From Pirellula staleyi DSM 6068 (GTDB lineage Bacteria > Planctomycetota > Planctomycetia > Pirellulales > Pirellulaceae), in NCBI GenBank assembly GCA_945875845.1, contig CAMCMB010000008.1, positions 62,001-126,000 on the forward strand: 64,000 bases of DNA, in the 5' to 3' direction. The notes beneath the pieces are model-generated. The model was given only the letters and a program-made list of their open reading frames with translations, was not told where the DNA came from and did not search any database. Position numbers and translations under genes: made by a program. Shown piece by piece: positions 17,328-25,729 of the stretch (position 1 is the first letter of the stretch; each line of letters starts with the position of its first letter).

Positions 17328-18269
17328 GTGCTTGAGTTCTTGTGGCGTTTGGAGGAATCTGGATTGCTAGAGTCTATGCAACGAATCGTTCACTTGAGAA
17401 GTCCTATGCATTCCGGTTGGCTGGTTGAAACGGCAAGTCTATGGGGCTATCACGGGTCGACGCTGGTTTGCCAGCGTGAAAGCTTGCGCTGTGAGGCGGT
17501 GAATGAGTACTGGATTCGAAATCGAGTGCGATTGGATGGTTGGAATTCTTTGCTTACTAGATATCGAGTTCAAACGCTATCGCTCAGTATGGCTCGACGG
17601 ATTCGAGCATGGGAGAAACTCAGGAGCCTGATCGAAGAGATTCTTTTGTCCGAACCTCTCGCTCGCGTCTGCGTGGCAGTAGCAGCCCAGTTGGAAGAAC
17701 GACAAGTGGATGGTGACTCACGAGCCATTCTCCACAACGTTTTCTCGGCTCACTGCGAAGTTCGAAATCGATGCCTGAAAATCATTCTTGCGGGGGTAGA
17801 CCGAGGGATAGCGGAGGCCGCCGAATTGAACCGTTTACGTCATTACCTTGAGCACTGGACAGATCTGCTTCTCGGGTACTTCGCAAATTCCAGTCTTAGT
17901 ACCGTGTACGCCTTCTCAAGCACGCGCATGGAAGAGTTCTCGGACGACTTCAGTCAGCCTAGGCTCGGTGCACAATCGCAGATGGTTTGGTCGTTGCAGC
18001 TCGCGAGTTGTCGCAACTGGCTCAATAAACATTGCAGTCATTCTCCGATCTCGCCCCGAATGAATCAGCGCATTTGCGAAGCTGCAATGGGGATGATCCA
18101 TTCGCAAGCCTTTGATTCTGTTGGTTGCATGCGATCGAGGCTTATTCAAACCATCGAATACGGAATCCAACATGCCGAGGAAACCCTTGCAAGCCTGGAA
18201 TCGAATTCTTGGGAATCGATGTCGAAAGTGCTGTCGGTTGGCTCAATCCCAAAACCCATGCGGTTGTAA
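17328..18269 (+). CDS. Hypothetical alpha-helical protein
   Basis: A 313-residue protein if the GTG at 17328 is used; ATG 17376 (MQRIVHLRS) is an alternative. It is rich in Leu, Arg, Glu and Ser and predicted mostly helical, with no signal peptide or membrane segment. Notable stretches are NRLRHYLEHWTDLLLGYF and WSLQLASCRNWLNKHC. No catalytic motif recognised. It may be a planctomycete-specific family. Downstream lie a family B repeat and then a CheY-like regulator. Confidence 0.6.
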   Translation: MLEFLWRLEESGLLESMQRIVHLRSPMHSGWLVETASLWGYHGSTLVCQRESLRCEAVNEYWIRNRVRLDGWNSLLTRYRVQTLSLSMARRIRAWEKLRSLIEEILLSEPLARVCVAVAAQLEERQVDGDSRAILHNVFSAHCEVRNRCLKIILAGVDRGIAEAAELNRLRHYLEHWTDLLLGYFANSSLSTVYAFSSTRMEEFSDDFSQPRLGAQSQMVWSLQLASCRNWLNKHCSHSPISPRMNQRICEAAMGMIHSQAFDSVGCMRSRLIQTIEYGIQHAEETLASLESNSWESMSKVLSVGSIPKPMRL

Positions 18270-18280
18270 CGCGAACGGGT

Positions 18281-18357
18281 GGCATGGGCGTCTCGCCCAT
18301 GGATTCACGAGCGAGACGCTCGTGCCACGGATTCACGAGCGAGACGCTCGTGCGACG
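18281..18357. repeat. Dispersed element, family B, copy 2
   Basis: ggcatgggcgtctcgcccat is followed by two tandem copies of ggattcacgagcgagacgct plus cgtgc. Each part is a short hairpin. It sits directly after the hypothetical gene ending at 18269. Confidence 0.85.
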
Positions 18358-18535
18358 CGATGGTGACCTGACGGGTAAGCGCGCTCGCATGGAAAATTGC
18401 CCGAAATCGACAGAATCGATTTGACTGTTCCAAGTTGTGACCAACATTTAGAAGTCCGAATTTTAGGACAATTCGATTCAAGTTTCCCAGTCGCATTTAT
18501 TCGATGCGAATCAGCCGAAATGCGAGAGACATCCT

Positions 18536-18895
18536 ATGAAGGTATTAGTAGCCGACGATTCTTGCATCATGCGTAAAATAATCATCCGCGAGTTGAAGGC
18601 AGTCGGAGTCTCCGACATTGTTGAAGCAGTCAATGGACAAGAAGCAATTGATGCGTACAAAGCCTTTCCAGTGGATCTGATCCTCACCGATTGGAGTATG
18701 CCAGAAAAAAGCGGACTGGACGTGGTAACCGAAATACGCGCGCTCGGATCTCAAGTACCGATCATCATGGTCACGACCGAAGCACAAACGGGACAACTGA
18801 TCACTGCGATCCTAGCTGGTGGTAACGATTACCTGACCAAGCCATTCGAAGCGGATGATTTGCGAGCAAAGCTGACCAAGTTTGTTGCTGCTTAG
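18536..18895 (+). CDS. Single-domain response regulator (CheY-like)
   Basis: A 119-residue stand-alone receiver domain. The acidic pocket Asp7/Asp8, phospho-acceptor Asp52 (LILTDWSMPEKSG), Thr80 (IIMVTTEA) and Lys102 (DYLTKPF) are all in place. There is no output domain, so it must act by protein contact, as CheY does on the flagellar switch or as a phosphorelay intermediate. No histidine kinase or chemotaxis gene is adjacent. The gene is monocistronic; its C-terminus is 11 bases from the convergent PfkB gene. Confidence 0.95.
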   Translation: MKVLVADDSCIMRKIIIRELKAVGVSDIVEAVNGQEAIDAYKAFPVDLILTDWSMPEKSGLDVVTEIRALGSQVPIIMVTTEAQTGQLITAILAGGNDYLTKPFEADDLRAKLTKFVAA

Positions 18896-18906
18896 GTGCT
18901 AGGTTG

Positions 18907-19926
18907 TCAGCCGCCCACGTCGTTGGCACGTCGGTCTTCGAGAGCTTCTTCCCATAGGCTCTTAGCATCTTGCTGGAGCCTTGCACCGACTTGAGTAATG
19001 ACGTTCATGCATAAAAAATTCGCGCCTCGTGCAGCCAGCGCTGGCGAATAGCCGTGTGTGATGCCGTACAAAAAAGCGCCCGCGAACATGTCGCCTGCGC
19101 CCGTCAAATCCTTTGGATGGCAAGCGAACGCAGGTACGTGGGATTCCTCGCCTTGGAACCGAACAAATGCTCCGTGGGGTCCATCGGTTACGATGCAGTT
19201 TGGAACTAGTGCCTTTAATGCATCAAAAGCAGCCTCGCTGCTGCTGGCTTTGGTCACCGCAAGAGACTCAGGTGCATTGCAGAACAGCAAGTCACTCTGA
19301 CCGAGCGCCTCATGAAATGCATCCCCGAAGACTTCCGGCACAAACGCATCGGAGCAAGTCAATGCGATCTTGGTTCCAGCTGCTTTCGCTGCTTGTATCG
19401 ACTCTCGGATCGCATGCTGGCCCGTTGCCGGGTTTGCAAACACATACCCTTCGATAAATAACCAAGTCGAATTGGCAATGCGTTTCTGATCGACGTGGCG
19501 AGCCGCAAGATGACTTGAAACGGCTAGGCAGGTTCGCATGGTTCGCTCCGCATCCGGCGTAATTATCGCCAAGCAGGTTCCGGTCGTTTCACCATAAATG
19601 ATGGGATTACCTATGTTAATTTTGAGGGCGTTGAATTCTTCAGCGTAGTGCAAGCCATATCGATCGTCACCGACACAACCGATAAACGCGGCTCGACCGC
19701 CCAGTTGCGATAGACCGATAATGGAGTTCGCAACCGACCCACCGCTGACCAATCTCAATTCCTCGTTTCGCTGAGCAAATTGCGACAGCAGAGCGTGCTG
19801 TTCGTCCGCTTCCATGAGTCGCATCGTACCTCGTTCGAAGCCGAGGGATTCAAATTCCGATTCGTCTAACTCTAAGAAAATGTCGACGATCGCATTCCCT
19901 AACCCACAAACGTCATATTCGCGCAT
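18907..19926 (-). CDS. PfkB-family carbohydrate/nucleoside kinase (adenosine-kinase-like)
   Basis: A 339-residue ribokinase-fold protein from ATG 19926 (MREYDVCGLGNAIVDIFLEL). Signature 1 is the SGGSVANSIIGLSQLGGRAAFIGCVGDDRYG segment; signature 2 is DLTGAGDMFAGAFLYGIT with the catalytic Asp. The opening VCGLGNAIVDI and the two-Gly GGSVANS pattern resemble planctomycete/proteobacterial adenosine kinase-like proteins. The sugar or nucleoside substrate is not determined by these motifs. Upstream in-frame codons reach 20025 but look non-coding. A divergent SDR gene starts about 100 bases away. Confidence 0.9.
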   Translation of the reverse strand: MREYDVCGLGNAIVDIFLELDESEFESLGFERGTMRLMEADEQHALLSQFAQRNEELRLVSGGSVANSIIGLSQLGGRAAFIGCVGDDRYGLHYAEEFNALKINIGNPIIYGETTGTCLAIITPDAERTMRTCLAVSSHLAARHVDQKRIANSTWLFIEGYVFANPATGQHAIRESIQAAKAAGTKIALTCSDAFVPEVFGDAFHEALGQSDLLFCNAPESLAVTKASSSEAAFDALKALVPNCIVTDGPHGAFVRFQGEESHVPAFACHPKDLTGAGDMFAGAFLYGITHGYSPALAARGANFLCMNVITQVGARLQQDAKSLWEEALEDRRANDVGG

Positions 19927-20023
19927 CGCCGGAGAACTTCTTTCTTGTTCGCTACTTTGGTATAACCAAACCCCTTGGTCGTTTCGAAATTCTAATCCAG
20001 TTTGTTTAAGTCGGTAACCCAAC

Positions 20024-20818
20024 ATGACACCAATCCCTGAATCTTGGCTTTTGGGTCATCGCATGTTTGATCTTTCGGGTCGGCGGGCAATTGTCACGGG
20101 CGGTGCCCGAGGACTTGGGACGGCCATGGCAACGGCCTTGTCCAGTTGTGGTGCCGATGTCATTATCACCGCTCGCAAGGCCTCCGACGCGGAAGACGCG
20201 GCTGCCGCAATTTCAAGGGCGACCCGAAGTCGAGTTGCAGGTTTCGAACTCGAAATCCAATCCACGGAATCGATTCCAGCCTTTGTGGACCGCGCAGCGA
20301 GTTGGCTTGGCGGAATCGATATTTTGGTGAACAATGCGGGGATCAATATTCGCGGCCCAATCGAATCGCTAACCTTACCTGACTTTCAAAAGGTGATCGA
20401 TGTCAACGTAACGGGACTCTGGAACTTGACAAAGCACGTGGTGCCCAGGATGAAGCGTCAAGCGTTTGGGCGGATCATCAACATGGCGAGCACACTCGGT
20501 ACGGTTGGACTTGCGAATCGAACACCTTATGCGAGCAGCAAGGGAGCCGTGGTTCAATTGACGCGTGCACTTGCGATCGAACTTGCGAAAGACGGAATCA
20601 CCGTCAATGCAATCTGCCCTGGGCCATTCCTGACCCCGATGAATGAACCGATCGCCGACACCGAAGACGCCAAACGCAACATACTAGGCGCAACCGCCAT
20701 GGAACGTTGGGGCAAACTCGAAGAAATCCAAGGCCCCGTCGTCTTCCTCGCGAGCACAGCAAGCAGCTACTGCACAGGGAGTTTGCTGACGGTCGACGGA
20801 GGCTGGACCGCACGTTGA
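20024..20818 (+). CDS. Short-chain dehydrogenase/reductase (FabG/gluconate-dehydrogenase-like)
   Basis: A 264-residue classical SDR. The cofactor loop is TGGARGLG (residues 25-32), NNAG is present, and the catalytic Ser156-Tyr169-Lys173 set is intact ([20 protein letters not shown]). It ends [15 protein letters not shown] as in FabG-like enzymes. The start may instead be ATG 20063 (MFDLSGRR), giving 251 residues. It is divergent from the PfkB kinase; a shared role in sugar or polyol catabolism is possible but unproven. No fatty acid genes are adjacent, so a biosynthetic FabG role is less likely. Confidence 0.9.
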   Translation: MTPIPESWLLGHRMFDLSGRRAIVTGGARGLGTAMATALSSCGADVIITARKASDAEDAAAAISRATRSRVAGFELEIQSTESIPAFVDRAASWLGGIDILVNNAGINIRGPIESLTLPDFQKVIDVNVTGLWNLTKHVVPRMKRQAFGRIINMASTLGTVGLANRTPYASSKGAVVQLTRALAIELAKDGITVNAICPGPFLTPMNEPIADTEDAKRNILGATAMERWGKLEEIQGPVVFLASTASSYCTGSLLTVDGGWTAR

Positions 20819-21737
20819 AGTGAACCGAAAAGATCTCAAGAGGAGTTGACGAATCATGTCGCTTTACAACAACAGTGTCGTGCAGCTTTTTCGTTGCGTA
20901 TTCCATGGCGATTGTGAGATTTAACGTGAAACGAGCCGAATTTTACACCCTGCAACCTCCTAGGACATTCTGAAGAAATGTGTTCGAGTTCTCGACGCAA
21001 ATTTCGAGCCAACTTACGTTCAGAAAATACACATGGAAGGTTCCAAATGACCGCGCGGAATGTTCGTGTTTTCGGCCAGCGGCAGGTCTCAATTTACTGA
21101 CTCAGGACTAACCGTCGACTAACCGTCCTTGAGTTACTTCGATTTTCTCCCTCAGGACGCGCCCTCCTGAGTGGGTTGCGTCGGTGCTATTTCTGCGCCT
21201 CCTCCGTCGGGGCTGACCTGACTTCCACTTTACCAGTCTTCATTCAACGCAATCGCAGCGAGCGAAACTGCCGCGACGAACGCAAGCGGAGCGAGCGATC
21301 CCTGCCCCAACGACCGCAAGCGCAGCGAGCGGTCACTGCCCCAACGACCTTGTGTCGTTGGACAGCAAGTTTGGTCTGCTAAACCGAGTCCCACCGCGAA
21401 GCGGTCCCGGCCCCCATGTGCTTGCCACATGGGTGAGGAAAGTTCCCACGGCCCCGCGGCGTTGTTTAGCCGACCAAACTTTGCTTCTCATGACACAAGG
21501 TCATGAGGGGCAATTCCAGCCGCTTCCGCGAGCAAGCGTTCTGGGATTCACGTGCGATTTCTTAGTTCCTTTCTTTAGAAATCGTTAGCCACCGTACTGG
21601 AATGAGCGTTTGCGATGATGTACTCTTGAACGTTTGCGTGATGGCGGCGGCGAAAAGTTAATAGGCCTCAATCAAGCGAAGCGTGATCTGGGAATAGCGT
21701 TCGATCTTTCTTGCGATAAGTCTTGCGGGGTATCATC
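20819..21737. other. Long intergenic region with short palindromes
   Basis: About 900 bases with no convincing gene. From 21230 onward it is packed with short inverted repeats: gaacgcaagcggagcgagcg and related units, ccgcgaagcgg, cccatgtgcttgccacatgg and tcatgacacaaggtcatga. A 38-base stretch (21510-21547) is identical to part of the SYLF gene. It must hold the promoter of the protease-nuclease gene. Confidence 0.7.
21510..21547. repeat. 38-base exact copy of a segment of the SYLF gene
   Basis: Identical to 24966-25003, both in the same orientation on the plus strand. In the gene, read on the minus strand, that segment encodes IPERLLAEAAGIA, the conserved start of the SYLF domain. Identity stops at both ends, and flanking sequence here does not look like SYLF coding. 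It is probably a remnant of duplication or recombination. Confidence 0.85.
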
Positions 21738-24014
21738 ATGGTTTCTCCTATGAACACGTTTGCGGTGGACTTAGATGCGGCGGCAACGGCAGCAAAACGC
21801 TGGAGTACTCGTAGAACCCACCATCGCAAGGTTGAGCTTGCTAAATCGAACTCTTCGTACTCGAACGTCGAATCGCCCGAACGCGTTCTATTGCGGGCCC
21901 AACGATTGGAAAGCAAAAACGCTGTCGCAGTTAAGCCTGACCTGTCCATTTTGGTCGAATCGTTCAACGACGCTAGGTCGACCTCAAAAACCGCCCCGTT
22001 GCCTACACAACACGCGGACGAGTTGAGTCTGGAACGTGTGATCAATCGATCGCGTGACTTTCAGTTTACGGCATTCCTCGAACAAGCGTTGTACGTTTCA
22101 CATGCGGTGTGCCGCATCGCGACAAATATTGGTAATGGCTGCACCAGTTATGGCACGGGGTTCATGGTGACGCCTGGGTTGCTTTTGACCAATCATCACG
22201 TCTTACCCTCGATCGATGTTGCGATGATGAGTATGGCTGAATTTGAATATCAGCGCGATCGATGGGGAAACGTCGCTGCCCCCCAACCCTTCCCGCTGAA
22301 TCCAAAGAAGTTCTTTATCAACGACAAGAAACTCGACTTCGCCATGGTGGCCGTGGATTTCAGTCGGCGAACCACGAAGCGTCCTTTGGTTTGGTGCCCC
22401 ATGATCAAGGAACTCGGAAAAATCATCACGCTCGAGCACATCAACATCATTCAGCACCCAAGAGGCGAAGTGAAACAGGTGGTGATTCGGGAAAATCGTT
22501 TGCTGGACTGGTTCGATGGCAAAGATATCGTGCTTCATTACGAGGCGGACACGGAACCGGGTTCATCAGGCTCCCCTGTTTTCAATGACCAGTGGGAAGT
22601 CGTAGCGCTGCATCACTCAGGAGTTCCACGAACCGACAGCGACGGCAGATGGCTGAAACGCAATGGAGACGTTTGGACAAAAGGAGACAATGTGGATGAC
22701 GTCGACTGGATTGCGAATGAAGGGATTCGCACTTCGAAGATTGTTCACGCCGTTGAGCAGCTAACTCTCAAAGGTGCAGCCCGTGACCTGCAACAAGAAT
22801 TTTTGGCAGCGATTGGCCCCGAGCCTTCGGCAGAGTTTGAAAAAACGCTCCAATCTGGCGGGTCCACTCAGCGCCAGGACAAAATTGACATACCACCCCC
22901 CCCACCCGACACCACTTCAAGTTCTCGAATGCAAATCATGAGCAACGACCAGCATTCGAGCAAATCATCTACTTATCAACTTACCATTCCAATCCGTATT
23001 TCGATCCAAGTGGGTGAACCCGAGCCGACCCAAATCAACGCAGCACGATTTACCGCGAGCTCTACGGATCAAGACGACGGTGATGCAGGGAATGAGCAAC
23101 TTGAAAAAATTATGCCCGATGTCAACTATGAAGACCGCCCCGGATACGATCCGGATTTCCTCGGGTTCGGGGTGCCTTTTCCCAAGCTGACTGTCAGCAC
23201 CCGATCGAAGGCGTATGCTCTTGATGGGAAAACGGGGGACAATAAGTACCTACTGAACTATTACCATTACAGTCTTATCTTTAACAAAACGCGCAAGTTG
23301 GCATTTGTGGCAGGAGTCAATTTTGACCCCACTGCACGATATCAACATCCTCGCGATAAGGGAGGGGACAAGTGGTTTTTTGACCCTCGTGTTCACCCCT
23401 CAGCCGAAACCCAGGCCGGCGAAGATCTGTACGCCAAAAATCCACTTGACCGAGGGCACTTGGTAAGACGAGCCGATGCGGCTTGGGGTAAGACAGCCAA
23501 GCAGGCGAAGCTGGCGAACGACGATACATTCCACTTTACGAATTGTTCGCCGCAACATGAGATCACCAATCAGGGCAAGAGTAGCCAAGCACCACCGGGT
23601 CTTGCTCTGTGGGGCGATCTTGAAAATTACGTTGCATCGCAAGGGAAAAAGGTTCAACGTCCACTATCGATCTTCAATGGTCCGATTATGAGGGAGAACG
23701 ATCGGATTTATCGCGGGGTCAAACTGCCAAAGCAATTCTGGAAAGTCATTGTTTTTCAGTCCGATGCTGGCAAGCCAACGGCAGCAGCTTTCAAATTGAC
23801 TCAAGCCAGCCTGATCAAGGGACTGGAAGAGGCGTTTGAGTTTGAAGATTACAAGCCAGTTCAATTGAGCATCAAGCAACTCGAATCGGAAACAGGACTC
23901 GATTTTGGGAAGATTGCCTCTTGGGATGCGCTCGACACCGAATCCGCTCAGGAAAGTTTTGAATCGGAAACCGGCATTGTAATTCTGAATGGGCTCAACG
24001 ACATCGTACTTTAG
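21738..24014 (+). CDS. Trypsin-like serine protease fused to DNA/RNA non-specific endonuclease (EndoG/NUC type)
   Basis: A 758-residue two-enzyme protein from ATG 21738 (a gcgggg ribosome-binding site precedes; TTG 21723 is an alternative). Residues about 90-330 form a V8/trypsin-like peptidase with a complete triad: His154 (LLLTNHHVLPS), Asp200 (KKLDFAMVAVD) and Ser277 (EPGSSGSPVF). A Pro/Ser/Asp-rich linker follows. Residues about 464-690 form a NUC nuclease beginning YEDRPGYDPDFLG, with catalytic His574 in LDRGHLVRRADAAWG and metal-ligand Asn602 in NCSPQHEITNQG. No signal peptide or membrane segment is visible, so it is probably cytoplasmic. The N-terminal 90 residues could be an effector-associated or regulatory region. 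The fusion suggests protease-controlled nuclease activation in stress, defence or cell death. It faces the SYLF gene convergently. Confidence 0.9.
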   Translation: MVSPMNTFAVDLDAAATAAKRWSTRRTHHRKVELAKSNSSYSNVESPERVLLRAQRLESKNAVAVKPDLSILVESFNDARSTSKTAPLPTQHADELSLERVINRSRDFQFTAFLEQALYVSHAVCRIATNIGNGCTSYGTGFMVTPGLLLTNHHVLPSIDVAMMSMAEFEYQRDRWGNVAAPQPFPLNPKKFFINDKKLDFAMVAVDFSRRTTKRPLVWCPMIKELGKIITLEHINIIQHPRGEVKQVVIRENRLLDWFDGKDIVLHYEADTEPGSSGSPVFNDQWEVVALHHSGVPRTDSDGRWLKRNGDVWTKGDNVDDVDWIANEGIRTSKIVHAVEQLTLKGAARDLQQEFLAAIGPEPSAEFEKTLQSGGSTQRQDKIDIPPPPPDTTSSSRMQIMSNDQHSSKSSTYQLTIPIRISIQVGEPEPTQINAARFTASSTDQDDGDAGNEQLEKIMPDVNYEDRPGYDPDFLGFGVPFPKLTVSTRSKAYALDGKTGDNKYLLNYYHYSLIFNKTRKLAFVAGVNFDPTARYQHPRDKGGDKWFFDPRVHPSAETQAGEDLYAKNPLDRGHLVRRADAAWGKTAKQAKLANDDTFHFTNCSPQHEITNQGKSSQAPPGLALWGDLENYVASQGKKVQRPLSIFNGPIMRENDRIYRGVKLPKQFWKVIVFQSDAGKPTAAAFKLTQASLIKGLEEAFEFEDYKPVQLSIKQLESETGLDFGKIASWDALDTESAQESFESETGIVILNGLNDIVL

Positions 24015-24076
24015 GTTTGTGTTTCGTCAGCGGCGAAGGGAGCAATGCCGTAACCTTGGAGCGACTTTGCACAACA

Positions 24077-25189
24077 TCAGTTGCGGATGCGGCTGTCGCT
24101 TGTCATGGCAGCCCTGGGCGGTGGAGGCAGAACGAGTTGGTTAGGGGAAGGCTCCATACGTGCTGCCAAGGCTCTTATTTCTTGAAGCGTTTGTTGGAAT
24201 TCGGGCAATGTGCGTAGCGCCGCCAATTGTGGGTTGGTCTCGACTCGTTCGTAGCGAATGAGAACGCTATGGACGTCCGCATCCGTTAAGCGCCTTCCGG
24301 TAAACCAATCGGGAGGAAGTGCCAAGTACTGTTTCCATTGATCATCGACGCGAGTTTGTAGCAAACCGACAGCTTGGACAAGGTTCAAAGCGATTGGATC
24401 AACCGACGTTGGATTTGGACTCGATTGAAAACCGTTCAAACCTGTCGGATTTGGAGACGTCGGTTCTTGACTGGTCCCTGGCTGTTGACCTGACGTAAAC
24501 CGAATGAGTTCATTGACCAATGCTTGGGCCGAGGGTGGAACGGTGCCAGATCCGTTTGGCGCCATTTGATAAAAGGCTTGCGTGGCTGGCACGTCCAATT
24601 GCAATGAAGAGCCGCTTAAGGAAATGCCCGCGAACAATCCCCGGCTGCGTGAATAGGTCAAAATTTCGGCTTGCATGCGTGCGTCTGTAGCGGCGCTTGC
24701 GTATCGTCCCAAAGGCCCAGCCGCTGCCGAAGCATCTGCACCCAGTGTCAACTTTCCCTGTCGAATGTTGTCCAAACTTTTAGGCGATCGGAACACCAAG
24801 ACGAGATCGGTGGCTTGAACACCGATTTGCCATCCAACACTTCCTCCCCCCATGGTAATGAACTCCGGTGCCAACCAGCGTCCCGCTGGATCTCGCGATA
24901 GAAGGACTCCTCGGCCGCCGCTAACACCGACGACAAATGCGCCTCGCATGTAATGGGGAATGATCGCAATTCCAGCCGCTTCCGCGAGCAAGCGTTCTGG
25001 GATGCGTTCGGCACCCTTTGCCAACTCTTGCAAAACAACACCGGCTTCATTCACCACGCCAGACTCGGACGCGGTCGGACTAGTGGTGGACGGCACCTTC
25101 AAGCCTTGACCGTAGATCGCAACGCTGGGTGCAACCAAAACAAAACATGCAATTAAACAGCAGCAATAAAATCGAAAGCGCATCATCAT
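24077..25189 (-). CDS. Secreted SYLF-domain (Ysc84-like) lipid-binding protein
   Basis: A 370-residue protein; three consecutive ATGs (25189, 25186, 25183) precede the signal peptide FRFYCCCLIACFVLVAPSVAIYGQ. The SYLF domain spans about residues 60-210: RIPERLLAEAAGIAIIPHYMRGAFVVGVSGGRGVLL, WLAPEFITMGGGSVGWQIGVQATDLVLVF, and LGADASAAAGPLGRYASAATDARMQAEILTYSRSRGLFAGISLSGSSL. SYLF proteins bind phosphoinositides or other anionic lipids. A Pro/Asn/Thr linker leads to a C-terminal domain of about 110 residues (YLALPPDWFTGRRLTDADVHSVLIRYERV) that I do not recognise. Convergent with the protease-nuclease gene and divergent from the nuclease at 25730. Confidence 0.9.
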   Translation of the reverse strand: MMMRFRFYCCCLIACFVLVAPSVAIYGQGLKVPSTTSPTASESGVVNEAGVVLQELAKGAERIPERLLAEAAGIAIIPHYMRGAFVVGVSGGRGVLLSRDPAGRWLAPEFITMGGGSVGWQIGVQATDLVLVFRSPKSLDNIRQGKLTLGADASAAAGPLGRYASAATDARMQAEILTYSRSRGLFAGISLSGSSLQLDVPATQAFYQMAPNGSGTVPPSAQALVNELIRFTSGQQPGTSQEPTSPNPTGLNGFQSSPNPTSVDPIALNLVQAVGLLQTRVDDQWKQYLALPPDWFTGRRLTDADVHSVLIRYERVETNPQLAALRTLPEFQQTLQEIRALAARMEPSPNQLVLPPPPRAAMTSDSRIRN

Positions 25190-25729
25190 TCCAATATTTT
25201 TCAGTAAGTTCTCAGCGAGGCTCAAAGTCGAATTTCTCACGCGCGGAGCTTAGAGACACGCCCGCCCTCGCCGAAACCCCAATACGGAATTTTTTGCTCG
25301 AAATAGTGAGACAATTTGGCTAGGGTAACCCGACGCGTGACGGGCTGTTGATTCATTGGTACGACGGACTTCCTAGTCCGTCGAATTCCCCATGGACGGA
25401 CTTGGAAGTCCGTCGTACCGCCCTTACCCAATAACGACTTCACTAAAGCAACAAGCCGTTACGCGTCGGGTTGTCAAACTGCCAACGCTGTTCCGAATCC
25501 CATTGGTCGAATAGCCCAACTTCTTGAGTAATGGACTTGCGATGACTTCAAAACTTATCTACTCATTCCTTCCTTTGGTTTATCCATCCGCGGCAAACAA
25601 CTGCGGAAGATAGACCGACGTCGAATCTAGACGTCAAAAATGGACGATCGGAATTTCAAGGTCGCGAATTGCGATGCCTGAAGTAGACGCTTACATGGCG
25701 ATTAACCCGATAGACAAGGAGGTCTTTGG
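25190..25729. other. Divergent intergenic region containing a complete family A element
   Basis: A 540-bp stretch between the SYLF gene and the membrane nuclease. Bases 25329-25470 are the fullest copy of the palindromic element. The remaining 260 bases up to the nuclease start show no repeat or gene and presumably carry its promoter. Confidence 0.7.
25329..25470. repeat. Palindromic dispersed element, family A, copy 3 (complete, MITE-like)
   Basis: Terminal inverted arms cccgacgcgtgacgggctgt at the left and aacaagccgttacgcgtcggg-type sequence at the right enclose two hairpins built on ggtacgacggacttcctag and ggacttggaagtccgtcgta. The element is about 142 bases, encodes nothing, and shares order and sequence with the copies near 12.8 and 16.0 kb. 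Confidence 0.9.
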
